23,837 nt of DNA from a virus: positions 1 through 23,837 of IMG/VR virus record IMGVR_UViG_3300001681_000092. One strand, given 5' to 3'. Below are positions 13,008-20,591 of the stretch, one piece after another (the first letter of the stretch is position 1; each line of letters begins with the position of its first letter). Position numbers and translations under genes: made by a program. A model generated the notes under the pieces. The model was not told where the DNA came from. It searched no databases and worked only from the letters and a program-made list of their open reading frames with translations.

Positions 13008-13339
13008 AAATCAAAGAGCTATACGAATCTGAAGAAGAGAAATTAACTGCATTAAGTCAGTTTTTAATCGGAAGAGCCGACGATGAGGATTCTGCATCTA
13101 CGTTAAGTGTAGATGCTTTTGTATCAATAGCAGATAGAATGGGTATGTCATTAGACTATGACTCATTAAGTGATATGATTGAAAGAGGTGCTTTAAGTAA
13201 TGTTGTAAGAGACATAGATAAAAATAAAATAACATTCTCAAGCGAAAAAGAAATTACAGATCAGGGTATGTCAGTAGACAAAGCCCGTAATACAGTTAAT
13301 AACATGGCGAAAAGGGCTATGAATAAAAACAGAGGGTAA
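13004..13339 (+). CDS. Small acidic protein with leader-like N-terminus (111 aa)
   Basis: The protein begins MKIKELYESEEEK; L-Y-E before Ser fits the gp21-type cleavage form seen in T4 internal head proteins. The body is acidic and helical (DEDSASTLSVDAFVSIADRMG), ending in a basic tail (NMAKRAMNKNRG). The ATG overlaps the upstream TGA (ATGA). No enzymatic motif is seen. An internal head or core protein is the best guess. Confidence 0.6.
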   Translation: MKIKELYESEEEKLTALSQFLIGRADDEDSASTLSVDAFVSIADRMGMSLDYDSLSDMIERGALSNVVRDIDKNKITFSSEKEITDQGMSVDKARNTVNNMAKRAMNKNRG

Positions 13340-13340
13340 T

Positions 13341-15047
13341 ATGAAACAACGTTCAGAATTTGAAGCATTAATGAGAAATGCAGGTTTAGACATGCTTAAA
13401 GAGTATGATGCTAAAGATATTTATAAAGGCGGATATAAAGACGGCAAATATCCAGACGGAAGTGAACCTAAAGGTTATGACAAAGACGGCAACTATCCAG
13501 ACGGAAGTAAACCTAAAGGTTATATCGATACTCTTTCACACGAAGAACAACATGGACTTGTTAGACTACCTGCAGATGACCCAGTAACTGAAGCACATGA
13601 CGAACCGGAGAAATGGAGTGACATAGAGATGTCACCGCCAGAAGAGTGGTTGGGAAATATTTTAACCGCATTAGGTATATCTAGCGATGATAAGTTGCCA
13701 ACAGCTAAAGCAGATGAGCAAGCAGATGAGCAAGTAGACGAAGACCATACAGACAGCTGGCAAGATAGATATATGCCATTCTTTAGTTTTCCGCATAGTC
13801 GACAAACTAAAGCCAGAGATGCAATGGCTAAAGCATTGGAAAGATCTTCAAGAAATCCTTTTCAGAAAAAGCCTGTAGAGAGAACCCCACAAGCAAAGCA
13901 AGACGGACCCTTAGAATGGATACAAAAATACGGTAAAGAAGCCGCTCAAGACATGATGCGAACATTATCTACTGGCAAAAAGACATGGGACGATTATACA
14001 GATAGTGCACCAATAAAGGAAGATGAACAAATAGACGAAGACTGGTGGGACGATCTTACAAGTAATTTTAGTGCACCAAAAGAGGAAGAGACAGTAGATT
14101 ACGATGCAGTTAATTTATCACGTTATAGACGTGCAATGAGAGATGGTAATTTAGGAAATGTTGGCCCTGTTGGCCCAGATGGCACAAGTTTTAGTCCTGA
14201 TCGCTGGGACAAGTATGCTCAAATGGCAGACGATCAAGATGTTGATGATGCAAATTACTATGTAGATGAAATTGGCGCAGAGATGCCAGATGATGAGTAT
14301 TATGCACCGATTCCATTTGATGATACTGATCCTGATGCAGAATATGAGGCGGATAAACAAGCACAAGCACATAGACAAGCACAAGCAAAAGCAGATGATA
14401 TACAAGCAGATAAGCGCACAGACTGGGACGTACGTAGAGCAGATGACCAGTTTGATAATTTAGATGCAGAGTATGATGCAGATTATGATTTAGATCAACA
14501 AGCAAAAGCACAAGCAAGAGCAGATGCTAAAGCGGCTAAGTTAGCACAAGTAAGAGCTAAGAAAACAGGCAGCAAAGTGAAACCTCAAATGGATACTGCT
14601 CCAGCTGATGTAGATTTAAGCCCAGATCAACTAGACACACGTAGAAAAGTACAAGACAAATACGGTCTAGATAAAACCAAAGCTGTACAAGATCTAAGTG
14701 CTATAGACGGTGATCAACAAGATGAGTTAATACGAGCAGTAAACAAGCCAAAAGCAGGCGTAGGAGTTCCAGGAGTATCAGGAAGTTCAATATCAGGTAA
14801 TGCTACAATGGCTGATCCTACGGTAACCAAAGGCGCACAAAACACAGACGACTTTGGTTACGACTTAGATGCTGATTCAAACTTTGCAGGACAAACAAGA
14901 TCTCCAGAAGGTATGGAGAAGCAAAGAGCTTTACGTAACAAACAGCTAAACAGAAATGCCGGCATGGGATGGGACGAAAGTGTTGAAAATAATGCAGAAG
15001 TAATGACTGAAATGGACAGAATGCTTAGGATTGCAGGCCTTAGATAA
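13341..15047 (+). CDS. Large low-complexity acidic protein, probable head interior or virion (568 aa)
   Basis: The largest gene of the late block. The N-terminus FEALMRNAGLDML is followed by two copies of a 15-residue repeat built on DGxYPDGSxPKGY (about 33-62). A long acidic region rich in Asp, Ala, Gln and Lys follows (AKADEQADEQVDED near 124-137; QAQAHRQAQAKADD near 340-353; QQAKAQARADAKAAK later). Short regions with Trp and Pro are scattered through it. The C-terminus MDRMLRIAGLR resembles the N-terminal motif. It is likely disordered. Similar acidic proteins serve as internal head or scaffold components in T4-like phages, but this one has no recognised relative. An agagggtaat Shine-Dalgarno stretch precedes the ATG. 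Confidence 0.75.
   Translation: MKQRSEFEALMRNAGLDMLKEYDAKDIYKGGYKDGKYPDGSEPKGYDKDGNYPDGSKPKGYIDTLSHEEQHGLVRLPADDPVTEAHDEPEKWSDIEMSPPEEWLGNILTALGISSDDKLPTAKADEQADEQVDEDHTDSWQDRYMPFFSFPHSRQTKARDAMAKALERSSRNPFQKKPVERTPQAKQDGPLEWIQKYGKEAAQDMMRTLSTGKKTWDDYTDSAPIKEDEQIDEDWWDDLTSNFSAPKEEETVDYDAVNLSRYRRAMRDGNLGNVGPVGPDGTSFSPDRWDKYAQMADDQDVDDANYYVDEIGAEMPDDEYYAPIPFDDTDPDAEYEADKQAQAHRQAQAKADDIQADKRTDWDVRRADDQFDNLDAEYDADYDLDQQAKAQARADAKAAKLAQVRAKKTGSKVKPQMDTAPADVDLSPDQLDTRRKVQDKYGLDKTKAVQDLSAIDGDQQDELIRAVNKPKAGVGVPGVSGSSISGNATMADPTVTKGAQNTDDFGYDLDADSNFAGQTRSPEGMEKQRALRNKQLNRNAGMGWDESVENNAEVMTEMDRMLRIAGLR
13437..13526 (+). repeat. Two tandem 45-nt in-frame repeats
   Basis: Units 13437-13481 and 13482-13526 are nearly identical and encode two copies of K-D-G-x-Y-P-D-G-S-x-P-K-G-Y with one variable residue. 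The KDGxYPDGS form resembles short metal-binding or Gly-rich turn repeats. The number of units could vary between related phages. Confidence 0.8.
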
Positions 15048-15048
15048 G

Positions 15049-15056
15049 GTAAAATA
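15049..15056 (+). promoter_or_regulatory. Weak late-like box (GTAAAATA) at leaderless distance
   Basis: Shares only AAATA with the late consensus. It lies five bases before ATG 15062, and the AAATAACAGCATG stretch is close to the corresponding stretches before 11250 and 22282. Weak evidence. Confidence 0.25.
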
Positions 15057-15061
15057 ACAGC

Positions 15062-15688
15062 ATGATCCTTTCAGAACTAGACAACATTTTAAAGAATGCA
15101 GGCGTTAAGATTTTCGTAACTGAAGACCGTGACGCATCACTTGATTACAAAGAAAAAGAAGTTAAAGGCATTCTTGATAAAGTTCAAGTAGAACTTTCTA
15201 AACAACACAGTTCAGCTTATACTAGGTTAGCGCAACGATATCGACAACTCGACGAACAAGCTAAAGAGTTAAAAGAAGCAAGAGATGAATTAAATAACAC
15301 AGTTCGTGATAAGGCACTAGATTTGTTTGATGCTGAAGATGAGATTATGACTAGAGTAGTCGAAACTGCTAGCATGACAATTAATATCAGTAAACGTACA
15401 ACAGTTACTACACAAAAAACAGATTATGAAGCTATGCTTGAAGCGTTAGTAGATCAATTAAGTGATAGAGTTCCTGAACTAACTCAGATGTTAGAGGGAT
15501 TAGAAAAGACCTACACAACTATTATAGAAAAAGAACGCAAACCTGCATTAAGAGTTAAAGTAAAAGAAGAAGAAAGCGACTCTTACATTGCAGATATTAG
15601 TGCTAAAGTGTCACAATTTGTAGATAGATTTATAGCAGGGTTTGACAGCAAATTAGACAGTATCAAATACATACTTGACAGGGCATAA
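15062..15688 (+). CDS. Coiled-coil head-type protein (208 aa)
   Basis: The protein opens MILSELDNILKNAGVKIF, sharing the LxxxLKxAG motif with the 568-aa protein. A long charged helix follows (about 30-85, RYRQLDEQAKELKEARDEL), suited to a coiled coil. Next come a Thr-rich strand (INISKRTTVTTQKT) and further helices to the end. No known family. The build suggests a scaffold-like or structural role. It is the last gene of the late block; a strong early-type promoter begins in its final codons. Confidence 0.65.
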   Translation: MILSELDNILKNAGVKIFVTEDRDASLDYKEKEVKGILDKVQVELSKQHSSAYTRLAQRYRQLDEQAKELKEARDELNNTVRDKALDLFDAEDEIMTRVVETASMTINISKRTTVTTQKTDYEAMLEALVDQLSDRVPELTQMLEGLEKTYTTIIEKERKPALRVKVKEEESDSYIADISAKVSQFVDRFIAGFDSKLDSIKYILDRA

Positions 15689-15703
15689 GTAACCTGTTAT
15701 AAT
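15675..15703 (+). promoter_or_regulatory. Perfect consensus sigma70 promoter
   Basis: TTGACA (15675-15680), a 17-bp spacer and TATAAT (15698-15703): the full consensus of a housekeeping-sigma promoter. The -35 lies in the last codons of the upstream gene. Six bases separate the -10 from ATG 15710, so the start falls on the initiation codon. Such a promoter should fire at once after infection. Confidence 0.85.
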
Positions 15704-15709
15704 ATACTA

Positions 15710-16429
15710 ATGTCATTATTAGTAGAAAGATATCTATACTCTGAGCTTTCCAGAAAATCCATAGATGGCAAACGCCTATACAATACACCGACAGGTGCGT
15801 TACCATCAGTAACCACGATTTTATCAGCAACTAAAGATGAAAAAGATAAAGCAGGTCTTGAAAACTGGCGTAAAGCAATAGGTGAAGCAAGGGCAGACGC
15901 TATTTGTAGAGAAGCGGCCAACCGAGGTACTAGGATGCACAAATACCTTGAAGATTATGTTATTGACGGCAAGCTTAAGAAAGCAGGTACTAATCCGTTT
16001 GCAAAAGAAGCACACATAATGGCAGAAGAGATTGTTAATAAAGGTATGTGTAATGTTAACGAATGTTGGGGTACAGAAGTACCGTTATACTACCCAGAGA
16101 TATATGCAGGCACTACTGACTTAGTAGGAGAACACGACGGACACCCTGCTATTATGGACTTTAAGCAATCAAATAAACCAAAAACAGATGAACGTGTGCA
16201 AGACTATTGCATACAGCTAGCGGCTTATTCAGCGGCACACAATGCTATGTTTGGCACTAACATACAGCGCGGTGTTATATTAATGTGTGTTAAACCAAAT
16301 CAACCTACCCCCGGACTCTTTGAAGGACAGAAGTATCAAGAATGGGTCATTGAAGGTGAAGAGTTTAAAAAATGGGACTATGTTTGGTGGAAAAAAGTAG
16401 AGCAATACTACGAAAATAATATCGCATAA
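15710..16429 (+). CDS. PD-(D/E)XK phage exonuclease
   Basis: A 239-aa nuclease of the RecB/Cas4-like PD-(D/E)XK family. LPSVTTIL (31-38) and GTRMHKYLEDY (73-83) form the N-terminal helical part with H77. The metal-binding core has AGTTDLVG (D137) and IMDFKQS (D150, K152), and the following helix has the family's Q-x3-Y (Q169, Y173). Members process DNA ends in recombination or degrade DNA. The gene is isolated between late genes but has its own perfect sigma70 promoter, so it is expected early and may act on host DNA or in recombination-dependent replication. The start must be near 15710 because the family region begins soon after; the mRNA would then be leaderless. Confidence 0.85.
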   Translation: MSLLVERYLYSELSRKSIDGKRLYNTPTGALPSVTTILSATKDEKDKAGLENWRKAIGEARADAICREAANRGTRMHKYLEDYVIDGKLKKAGTNPFAKEAHIMAEEIVNKGMCNVNECWGTEVPLYYPEIYAGTTDLVGEHDGHPAIMDFKQSNKPKTDERVQDYCIQLAAYSAAHNAMFGTNIQRGVILMCVKPNQPTPGLFEGQKYQEWVIEGEEFKKWDYVWWKKVEQYYENNIA

Positions 16430-16432
16430 ATA
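16425..16432 (+). promoter_or_regulatory. Late promoter box (CATAAATA)
   Basis: One mismatch from TATAAATA, overlapping the exonuclease stop. The predicted start is near 16438; the leader carries ACTAGAGG as the ribosome site for ATG 16461. The box overlaps a perfect palindrome (16431-16450). Confidence 0.65.
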
Positions 16433-16450
16433 GTTAAAAGCATTTAACTA
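16431..16450. repeat. Perfect 8-bp hairpin next to a stop codon
   Basis: TAGTTAAA (16431-16438) and TTTAACTA (16443-16450) around AGCA. It begins two bases after the exonuclease stop codon. Only transcripts reading through from upstream carry both arms; the late transcript would start in the left arm. There is no U tract. Confidence 0.6.
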
Positions 16451-16460
16451 GAGGTATCAC

Positions 16461-18098
16461 ATGGCGATCACGCAAATCTCCAGAATTACACACCGTAAAG
16501 GATTACAAGAAAACTTACCACAATTGACAGGCGCAGAGCTTGGATGGTCGTTAGACGAAAGACGTCTGTTTATCGGTAACGGTAAACTTGTTGATGGTGC
16601 ACCTATTATTGGTAACACAGAAATTCTAACACAGTTTAGTAATATACTATCGATATCAACAGGTTACACGTATAAAGGTACGTTAGCAGGTTACGAAGTC
16701 GTAACAGGACCTATACCTAGTACACCTGTAAATAGAACGCTACAAGAAAAGTTTGATGATTTTGCTAGTGTAAGAGATTTTGGTGCAGTAGGAGATGGAG
16801 TAACTGATGATACTGATGCTATTAACAGAGCATTATTTGAATTATTTGCTAGAGAAACAAATACTGAAGTTAGAAGAAGTTTATTTTTTCCAGCTGGCAC
16901 ATATAGAGTAACCGGATGCATAGAAGTTCCATCTTTTGCTAAGTTATGGGGAGAAGGTGCAAATAGTTCTACTATTAGATACGAAGGTTCGATTGTTACT
17001 TGCGCAATGAGAACTGCAGATAGCAAACAGCAAACCGGCTCTGGTATCGGTAACTTTGGTGCTATTCCTCCGTCGAATATAGAGATCAGCAGTCTTACAA
17101 TCCAATCTACAGTACACCATGATGAAGCGATAATGTTTGTAGAACAAGCAACTGAATGTTACTTTGATAGTGTACATTTTGCAGGTCCTGGAACAACAGC
17201 AGACATTACAGTCGCTGACTCAGACGCGGCAGTTACTATTAGAAGTACAGCCGCAGTAGTAACAAAGAATATAACATTTGATAAGTGTAGCACATCGGGA
17301 ACCGGCATTGGCTTAGACATTAACGCTGAATGTAGAGGTATTACTTTTTCAAATGGGCGATTTGATACACATTACAAAGGTGTAGTTATAGGCGAATCAC
17401 CAGTTGATGGTGGTCCTACAGGTGTTAGAATTTCACAAAATACGTTTGATAATATATCTAGACAAGGCATCATAATAGGCATGCCTGGTCATTTTATTGA
17501 GGTTTCATTTAACATATCAGCATTTAACATGTTCTATGATGTTGGCAATACATTTGGTGGTGCAGGTTCTCCAACATTTCCTATAGTTGACATTCACGCT
17601 AAGAACAATGCTAGCTACGGCGACATGTTTAACCGTAATGATACTGATAATGTTACGTTTCCTAGGATAGCACTAAACGAAACAGGCTCTATTGGATTTG
17701 ATGCAAGTAATAAAATTGAATTAGGCACGTATGTTCGCGACGTAGGTAGAACAGTAATATTAGCAAATGCAACGGCTGTAGCTACGTCAATAATTGATAT
17801 TAATTTGCTAGATTCAACTACATTAGATGTACAGCTTAATGCGTTTAATATAAATTACACTATTAGACGTAATAATAATGCTGGAGTTAGCACAATACGT
17901 ACAGGAGTTATAAATGTAGCTACTGAGTCGAATAATTGTGCAATAACGTACAACGATACGTTTACAGAAAATGCATCTACTGGCGTTACACTTACCGTAA
18001 CACAAACAGGCACAGATGTAGATGTAAAATATACAACTACAGATATTACCGCTACGACAGATGCTACTATGAGCTATTCACTCGTTCGATTATATTAG
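16461..18098 (+). CDS. Tailspike or fibre protein with pectate-lyase-like beta-helix
   Basis: A 545-aa protein. Residues 1-45 (ISRITHRKGLQENLPQLTG, ELGWSLDERRLFIGNG) match the attachment motif found at the start of many phage fibre and spike proteins. SVRDFGAVGDGVTDDTDAI (103-121) is the classic start of the pectate-lyase-superfamily beta-helix, and many short beta turns follow to about 430. The C-terminal part is Thr/Asn-rich and probably a trimerising or receptor-binding beta domain. Such proteins bind and sometimes cleave surface polysaccharide. It is driven by its own late box and has an ACTAGAGG ribosome site. Its stop codon lies inside a hairpin that may end the transcript. Confidence 0.85.
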   Translation: MAITQISRITHRKGLQENLPQLTGAELGWSLDERRLFIGNGKLVDGAPIIGNTEILTQFSNILSISTGYTYKGTLAGYEVVTGPIPSTPVNRTLQEKFDDFASVRDFGAVGDGVTDDTDAINRALFELFARETNTEVRRSLFFPAGTYRVTGCIEVPSFAKLWGEGANSSTIRYEGSIVTCAMRTADSKQQTGSGIGNFGAIPPSNIEISSLTIQSTVHHDEAIMFVEQATECYFDSVHFAGPGTTADITVADSDAAVTIRSTAAVVTKNITFDKCSTSGTGIGLDINAECRGITFSNGRFDTHYKGVVIGESPVDGGPTGVRISQNTFDNISRQGIIIGMPGHFIEVSFNISAFNMFYDVGNTFGGAGSPTFPIVDIHAKNNASYGDMFNRNDTDNVTFPRIALNETGSIGFDASNKIELGTYVRDVGRTVILANATAVATSIIDINLLDSTTLDVQLNAFNINYTIRRNNNAGVSTIRTGVINVATESNNCAITYNDTFTENASTGVTLTVTQTGTDVDVKYTTTDITATTDATMSYSLVRLY

Positions 18099-18124
18099 GT
18101 TAAAAATAAGAGTTATTCTAACCT
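18097..18124 (+). terminator. Possible terminator or processing hairpin
   Basis: AGGTTA (18097-18102) pairs with TAACCT (18119-18124), and inside AATAA pairs with TTATT around GAG. It overlaps the spike stop codon. No U tract follows, so it may be a processing or stability hairpin instead. The same outer stem occurs after the PAAR gene. Confidence 0.4.
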
Positions 18125-18132
18125 GCGCTCTG

Positions 18133-18138
18133 TATAAT
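18133..18138 (+). promoter_or_regulatory. sigma70-type -10 box upstream of nrdA
   Basis: A perfect TATAAT, with start near 18145 and a leader of about 32 nt. There is no clear -35 at standard spacing and no Shine-Dalgarno sequence before ATG 18177. It probably drives the ribonucleotide reductase operon. Confidence 0.45.
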
Positions 18139-18176
18139 TCGATACATACATAACAAGTATCAATAAATTATAGAAC

Positions 18177-20447
18177 ATGAGTATAATAGTCACTAAGCGC
18201 AACGGTACCAAAGAAGAATTAGACATAGAAAAATTACATAGAGTTGTAATCTGGGCGACAGAAGGCATTACTGGCGTTAGTGCAAGTAATATTGAGATCA
18301 AAAGCCATATACAGTTTTACAACGGCATCAGCACACGTGATATTCAAGAAACGCTAATTAAAGCAACTGCTGATTTAATAACAGATGAAACCCCAAATTA
18401 CCAGTTCGTTGCAGGCAGACTAATCAATTATCACTTACGTAAAGAAGTATACGGTAAGTTTACTCCGTGTCACATTTATGATATTGTTGATAAGAACACT
18501 AATAGAGGATTTTATGATCCGTTGCTATTGCAAGAATATAGCGAAGGTGAATGGAATTATATTAATAACTTTGTTAAGCATGATCGTGATAATGATTTTA
18601 CGTATGTTGCTATGGAACAGTTACGTGGAAAATACTTAGTACAGAATAGAGTTACTAAAGAGATATTCGAAACACCGCAAGTATGTTATGCGTTAATTGC
18701 CGCAACACTATTCGCACATTATCCAAAGAAAGGTAAAAAGACTAGATTGCATTGGGTTAAAGAATATTACGATGCAATTAGCTTGCATCAAATAAGTCTA
18801 CCTACTCCTGTAATGGCAGGTGTAAGAACACCACAGCGACAGTTCAGTAGTTGTGTATTAGTAGAAACAGACGACAGTTTAGATTCTATTAATGCCACAA
18901 CAAGCAGTATTGTTAAATACGTAAGTCAGAAAGCTGGAATAGGTATTGGTGCTGGTAGAATACGAGCAATTAACTCTCCTATTAGAAGCGGAGATGCTTA
19001 CCATACAGGTGTTATACCCTTCTATAAATTGTTTACTACGGCGGTCAAATCTTGCTCACAGGGCGGTGTTCGTGGAGGAGCCGCTACTCTGTATTACCCT
19101 ATTTGGCACTTAGAAGTCGAAGATCTTCTTGTTCTAAAAAACAACAAAGGCACAGAAGAAACTAGGATCAGACAGCTTGATTATGGCGTACAGTTTAACA
19201 AGTTAATGTACGAGCGTTTACTTGCAGGCGAAGATATTACGCTGTTTAGTCCTAATGATGTGCCTGAACTGTATGATGCATTTTATGCAGACCAAGACAA
19301 GTTCAAAGAGCTGTATGAAATATGCGAGCGTAAGACTTCTATACGTAAGAAAAAGGTACCAGCGTTAGAATTGTTTCAGTCATTTGTGCAAGAACGTAAA
19401 GACACAGGTAGAATTTACTTAATGAACGTGGATCACGCTAACGAACATAGTTCATTTAAAACAGATGTTGCTCCTATTAGGATGAGTAATCTATGTTGTG
19501 AGATTGATTTGCCTACTAAACCGCTCAGTAGCCTCGATGACGAAGAAGGTGAAATTGCACTTTGTACATTATCGGCAATTAATTGGGGTGCGTTCAAGAA
19601 CCCAGAGGACATGCAAAGTGCTTGTAATTTAGCAGTAAGAGGTCTGGATTCATTGCTAACATACCAACGGTATCCTGTTAAAGCCGCACAGAAAGCAACC
19701 GAAAAACGCAGGCCTTTAGGTGTAGGCATTATTAACTTAGCGTACTTTTTAGCAAAACACGGTACTGGTTATAATAGTAAAGAAGGATTAGAATTAGTAG
19801 ATACATGGGCACAGCACTGGAGTTATTACTTAATACACGCAAGTAACGAGTTAGCACAAGAGCATGGTGCATGTCCGGGCAACAACGAAACCAAATACAG
19901 CGATGGTATATTACCAGTAGACACGTACAAGAAAGAAGTAAACGAACTAGTTAAGCATAAGAACAAAGTAGATTGGAAAGGACTAAGAAAAAATCTTAAA
20001 AAATACGGTATTAGAAACTCTACATTAATGGCGTTAATGCCTGCAGAAACTTCAGCACAAATTAGCAACAGTACAAACGGTATTGAACCGCCTAGAAGTT
20101 ATGTATCTATTAAGCAAAGTAAAGATGGTGTAATGGCACAAGTAGTACCAGAATACAGACACTTAAAGAGCAAATATGAACTGTTATGGGATCAACCAGG
20201 CCCGGAAGGGTACTTAAAAGTCATGGCAGTATTGCAAAAGTATATAGATCAAGGTATTAGTGTTAATACAAGTTATAATCCTACACAATATGAAGATGAG
20301 AAGATACCAATGAGCGAAATGCTTAAACATATTGTTATGTTTTATAAGTACGGTGGAAAACAGATGTACTACTTCAACACGTTTGATGGTGCTGGCGAGA
20401 TAGATGTACATGCAGATGACGAAGATTGCGACAGCTGTAAAATTTAA
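18177..20447 (+). CDS. nrdA: Class Ia ribonucleotide reductase large subunit
   Basis: A 756-aa catalytic subunit that reduces ribonucleoside diphosphates to deoxy forms. The N-terminal ATP-cone (about 1-90, VTKRNGTKEELDIEKL) provides allosteric activity control. Active-site residues match E. coli numbering plus one: C226 and C463 (redox pair), N438, C440 (thiyl radical) and E442 in NLCCEI. The LMALMPAETSAQISNSTNGIEP signature is complete. C-terminal cysteines C751 and C754 (CDSCKI) would pass electrons from glutaredoxin; they are spaced more tightly than in E. coli. Full length and apparently active. It heads an operon with a 47-aa ORF, nrdB and glutaredoxin, supplying dNTPs during infection. 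Confidence 0.97.
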   Translation: MSIIVTKRNGTKEELDIEKLHRVVIWATEGITGVSASNIEIKSHIQFYNGISTRDIQETLIKATADLITDETPNYQFVAGRLINYHLRKEVYGKFTPCHIYDIVDKNTNRGFYDPLLLQEYSEGEWNYINNFVKHDRDNDFTYVAMEQLRGKYLVQNRVTKEIFETPQVCYALIAATLFAHYPKKGKKTRLHWVKEYYDAISLHQISLPTPVMAGVRTPQRQFSSCVLVETDDSLDSINATTSSIVKYVSQKAGIGIGAGRIRAINSPIRSGDAYHTGVIPFYKLFTTAVKSCSQGGVRGGAATLYYPIWHLEVEDLLVLKNNKGTEETRIRQLDYGVQFNKLMYERLLAGEDITLFSPNDVPELYDAFYADQDKFKELYEICERKTSIRKKKVPALELFQSFVQERKDTGRIYLMNVDHANEHSSFKTDVAPIRMSNLCCEIDLPTKPLSSLDDEEGEIALCTLSAINWGAFKNPEDMQSACNLAVRGLDSLLTYQRYPVKAAQKATEKRRPLGVGIINLAYFLAKHGTGYNSKEGLELVDTWAQHWSYYLIHASNELAQEHGACPGNNETKYSDGILPVDTYKKEVNELVKHKNKVDWKGLRKNLKKYGIRNSTLMALMPAETSAQISNSTNGIEPPRSYVSIKQSKDGVMAQVVPEYRHLKSKYELLWDQPGPEGYLKVMAVLQKYIDQGISVNTSYNPTQYEDEKIPMSEMLKHIVMFYKYGGKQMYYFNTFDGAGEIDVHADDEDCDSCKI

Positions 20448-20591
20448 ATGTTTCAGAGTTTTTTGCTTTACTCAATCAACGGTAGTACTAAACGCATTAG
20501 GGCAATAGATAGGCGAGATGCTGTTAAGCAATATGTACAACAAGGTGGTAATACACGTGAAATTAGATCAGTTTTTAAGGTTAGTCAATGA
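20448..20591 (+). CDS. 47-aa ORF between nrdA and nrdB
   Basis: The ATG follows the nrdA TAA with no gap, and the TGA overlaps the nrdB ATG by four bases (ATGA), so the frame fills the space exactly and looks real. The product begins MFQSFLLYSINGSTKRIRAIDRRDAVKQ, a short strand then a basic helix, with a second helix after a QQGGNTR turn. It may simply couple translation of nrdB to nrdA, or regulate the reductase. No family is recognised. Confidence 0.7.
   Translation: MFQSFLLYSINGSTKRIRAIDRRDAVKQYVQQGGNTREIRSVFKVSQ

Noticed and set aside
13437-13526. CRISPR-like array
   Set aside because: Only two units, directly adjacent without spacers, in frame, and coding for a protein repeat.
14151-14517. 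Overlapping minus-strand frames opposite the acidic low-complexity gene
   Set aside because: Caused by the biased Asp/Ala/Gln codons of the plus gene; the products are Cys/Ile/Leu- or His/Leu-rich shadows.
18162-18169. Late-like AATAAATT before nrdA
   Set aside because: Mismatched at the last position and at the wrong distance from the ATG; nrdA is expected to be early and has a TATAAT at 18133.
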